Below are positions 6,375 to 7,126 of a stretch of DNA of 7,126 bases, piece by piece (the first letter of the stretch is position 1; each line of letters begins with the position of its first letter). The notes beneath the pieces were generated by a model that did no database searches, was not told the origin of the DNA, and was given only the letters and a program-made list of their open reading frames with translations. The position numbers and the translations under genes are program-made. Source of the DNA: Adhaeribacter sp. (GTDB lineage: Bacteria > Bacteroidota > Bacteroidia > Cytophagales > Hymenobacteraceae). The stretch is taken from positions 1 to 7,126 of the forward strand of contig JAQBNV010000552.1 in assembly GCA_028288395.1 (NCBI GenBank), written 5' to 3'.

Positions 6375-6959
6375 TCAGGCTTCACGAGCCATATCTTTCC
6401 TGATTTTGCTAAGGAATTCGGGGGTAATGCCCAGGTAGGAGGCAATTTGGGTATTGGGCAACCGATTAGTAAGATTAGGGTACTGCTCTAAAAAGGCTTT
6501 GTACCGCTCTTCGGCAGTGGAGCTGATGTTTTGCAACACCCGGTTTTGGAGTTCAATATACTTTCTCTCAATAATGATTCTGAAGTTGCGATCGAACTTA
6601 TGGTAGTTGATATACAAATAGAGTAGATCCGGCTTCTTTATCTGCAAAATAACGGAAGGCTCTATGGCCTCAATATAAAGCTGGCTGGGTTTGTCGGAGT
6701 AAAAGCTGCCTAAATTGGTTATCCAGTCATTCTCAGCCGCAAACTGAATATTATGTTCCCCGCCTTTCTGGTCTACTCCGTACATTTTAAAACATCCGGA
6801 AACCACAAAATGAAAGTGCCGGCAAACATCATTCTGCTGAAGGATAAACTGCCTGCGTTTGACTTGTCGTTCCAAAAAAAGCTTTTTTACCTCCTCCCTT
6901 TCCTGCTGATTGAGAGAAAAATAGTTATTAAAATGAAGTATTAGCCTCTCTAATGACAC
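6375..6959 (-). CDS. Crp/Fnr-family transcriptional regulator
   Basis: This intact 194-aa DNA-binding regulator has an N-terminal cyclic-nucleotide-binding-type beta roll (about 25-115; FILQQNDVCRHFHFVVSGCF, then NDWITNLGSFY and EAIEPSVILQI). A dimerisation helix (about 118-145) and a winged helix-turn-helix (about 147-190; SSTAEERYKAFLEQYP, then LPNTQIASYLGITPEFLSKI) follow. The phosphate-binding RxA motif of true cAMP receptors is not apparent, and there is no Fnr-type cysteine cluster. This matches the large Bacteroidota group whose signals are mostly unknown. The start is GTG at 6957-6959. An ATG at 6985-6987 is out of frame, and the chosen frame has a stop at 6981-6983, so no longer version is possible. 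It lies upstream of and in the same direction as the hydrolase, 139 bp away, and may regulate it or itself. Confidence 0.9.
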   Translation of the reverse strand: MSLERLILHFNNYFSLNQQEREEVKKLFLERQVKRRQFILQQNDVCRHFHFVVSGCFKMYGVDQKGGEHNIQFAAENDWITNLGSFYSDKPSQLYIEAIEPSVILQIKKPDLLYLYINYHKFDRNFRIIIERKYIELQNRVLQNISSTAEERYKAFLEQYPNLTNRLPNTQIASYLGITPEFLSKIRKDMAREA

Positions 6960-7126
6960 AGGTTTTTGGGTTCTGTTTTTTTAGCATAAATAAAAAGCCA
7001 ATGTACAACTTCAATGGTTTTTATGGAATGGCACAAAATAATATAATGGTGTTAACCCAGCTAGCTTCAAAGCGATGGCAGAACTGGATCAGTTTCCCTA
7101 AATATAACGAAAGCCAGAAATTGCCA
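6960..7126. other. Right edge with no recognisable gene
   Basis: Upstream of the regulator both strands stay open to the window edge: plus from ATG 7001 (MYNFNGFYGMAQNNIMVLTQ onward, 42 codons) and minus down to TAA at 7021-7023 (ending VNTIILFCAIP). I recognise neither. The region must contain the regulator's promoter, but no convincing consensus is seen. Confidence 0.3.

Noticed and set aside
7001..7126. Partial plus-strand gene divergent from the regulator
   Set aside because: The frame is open for 42 codons to the edge, but the opposite strand is equally open there and neither translation is recognisable. It is kept only as an undecided edge.
1..7126. tRNA, rRNA, CRISPR array or phage defence system
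   Set aside because: No cloverleaf-like sequence, repeat-spacer pattern or defence-type protein was seen on either strand.

Overview
The window looks like chromosomal DNA of a Bacteroidota member, probably of the Cytophagales/Hymenobacteraceae type. Four signs point there: a SusD/RagB C-terminus at the left edge, a short Bacteroidota-style Crp/Fnr regulator, few Shine-Dalgarno sites, and a possible TAnnTTTG-type promoter. The genus cannot be fixed from the sequence. No new defence or biosynthetic system was found. The main result is that about half of the genes are broken, several by lesions that simple ORF calling would hide.

Left part (1-521): a plus-strand remnant of a SusD-like outer-membrane nutrient-binding protein ends at 340. 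Directly after it, on the minus strand, lies the C-terminal tail of an IS630-like transposase (about 357-521). The tail carries an internal stop and abuts a truncated egtB.

Middle part (about 521-3618, minus strand): a probable operon reads, in transcription order, an intact MDR-family NAD(P)H oxidoreductase, egtD (histidine Nα-methyltransferase) and egtB (iron-dependent sulfoxide synthase). The two egt genes should make the ergothioneine skeleton, but both are pseudogenes. egtD has a frameshift near 2057 and a stop at 1679-1681. egtB has a Trp-to-stop change at 1480-1482, a frameshift in an A8 run at 692-699, no visible start codon, and a 3' end replaced by transposase sequence.

Right part (3708-6959, all minus strand): the order of transcription is a Crp/Fnr regulator, a secreted alpha/beta hydrolase, a decayed NTF2-like gene (4948-5303), an intact NTF2/SnoaL-like gene (4496-4888), and a concanavalin A-like domain gene whose signal peptide (from 4381) is out of frame with the mature domain. 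A perfect 16-bp inverted repeat (6254-6295) lies between the regulator and the hydrolase, just after a possible promoter. The last ~165 bases hold no recognisable gene.

The intact genes are the MDR oxidoreductase, the 130-aa NTF2-like protein, the hydrolase and the Crp/Fnr regulator. The mixture of nonsense substitutions, indels and an IS junction suggests real gene decay rather than sequencing error alone, although the homopolymer indels on their own would be ambiguous.
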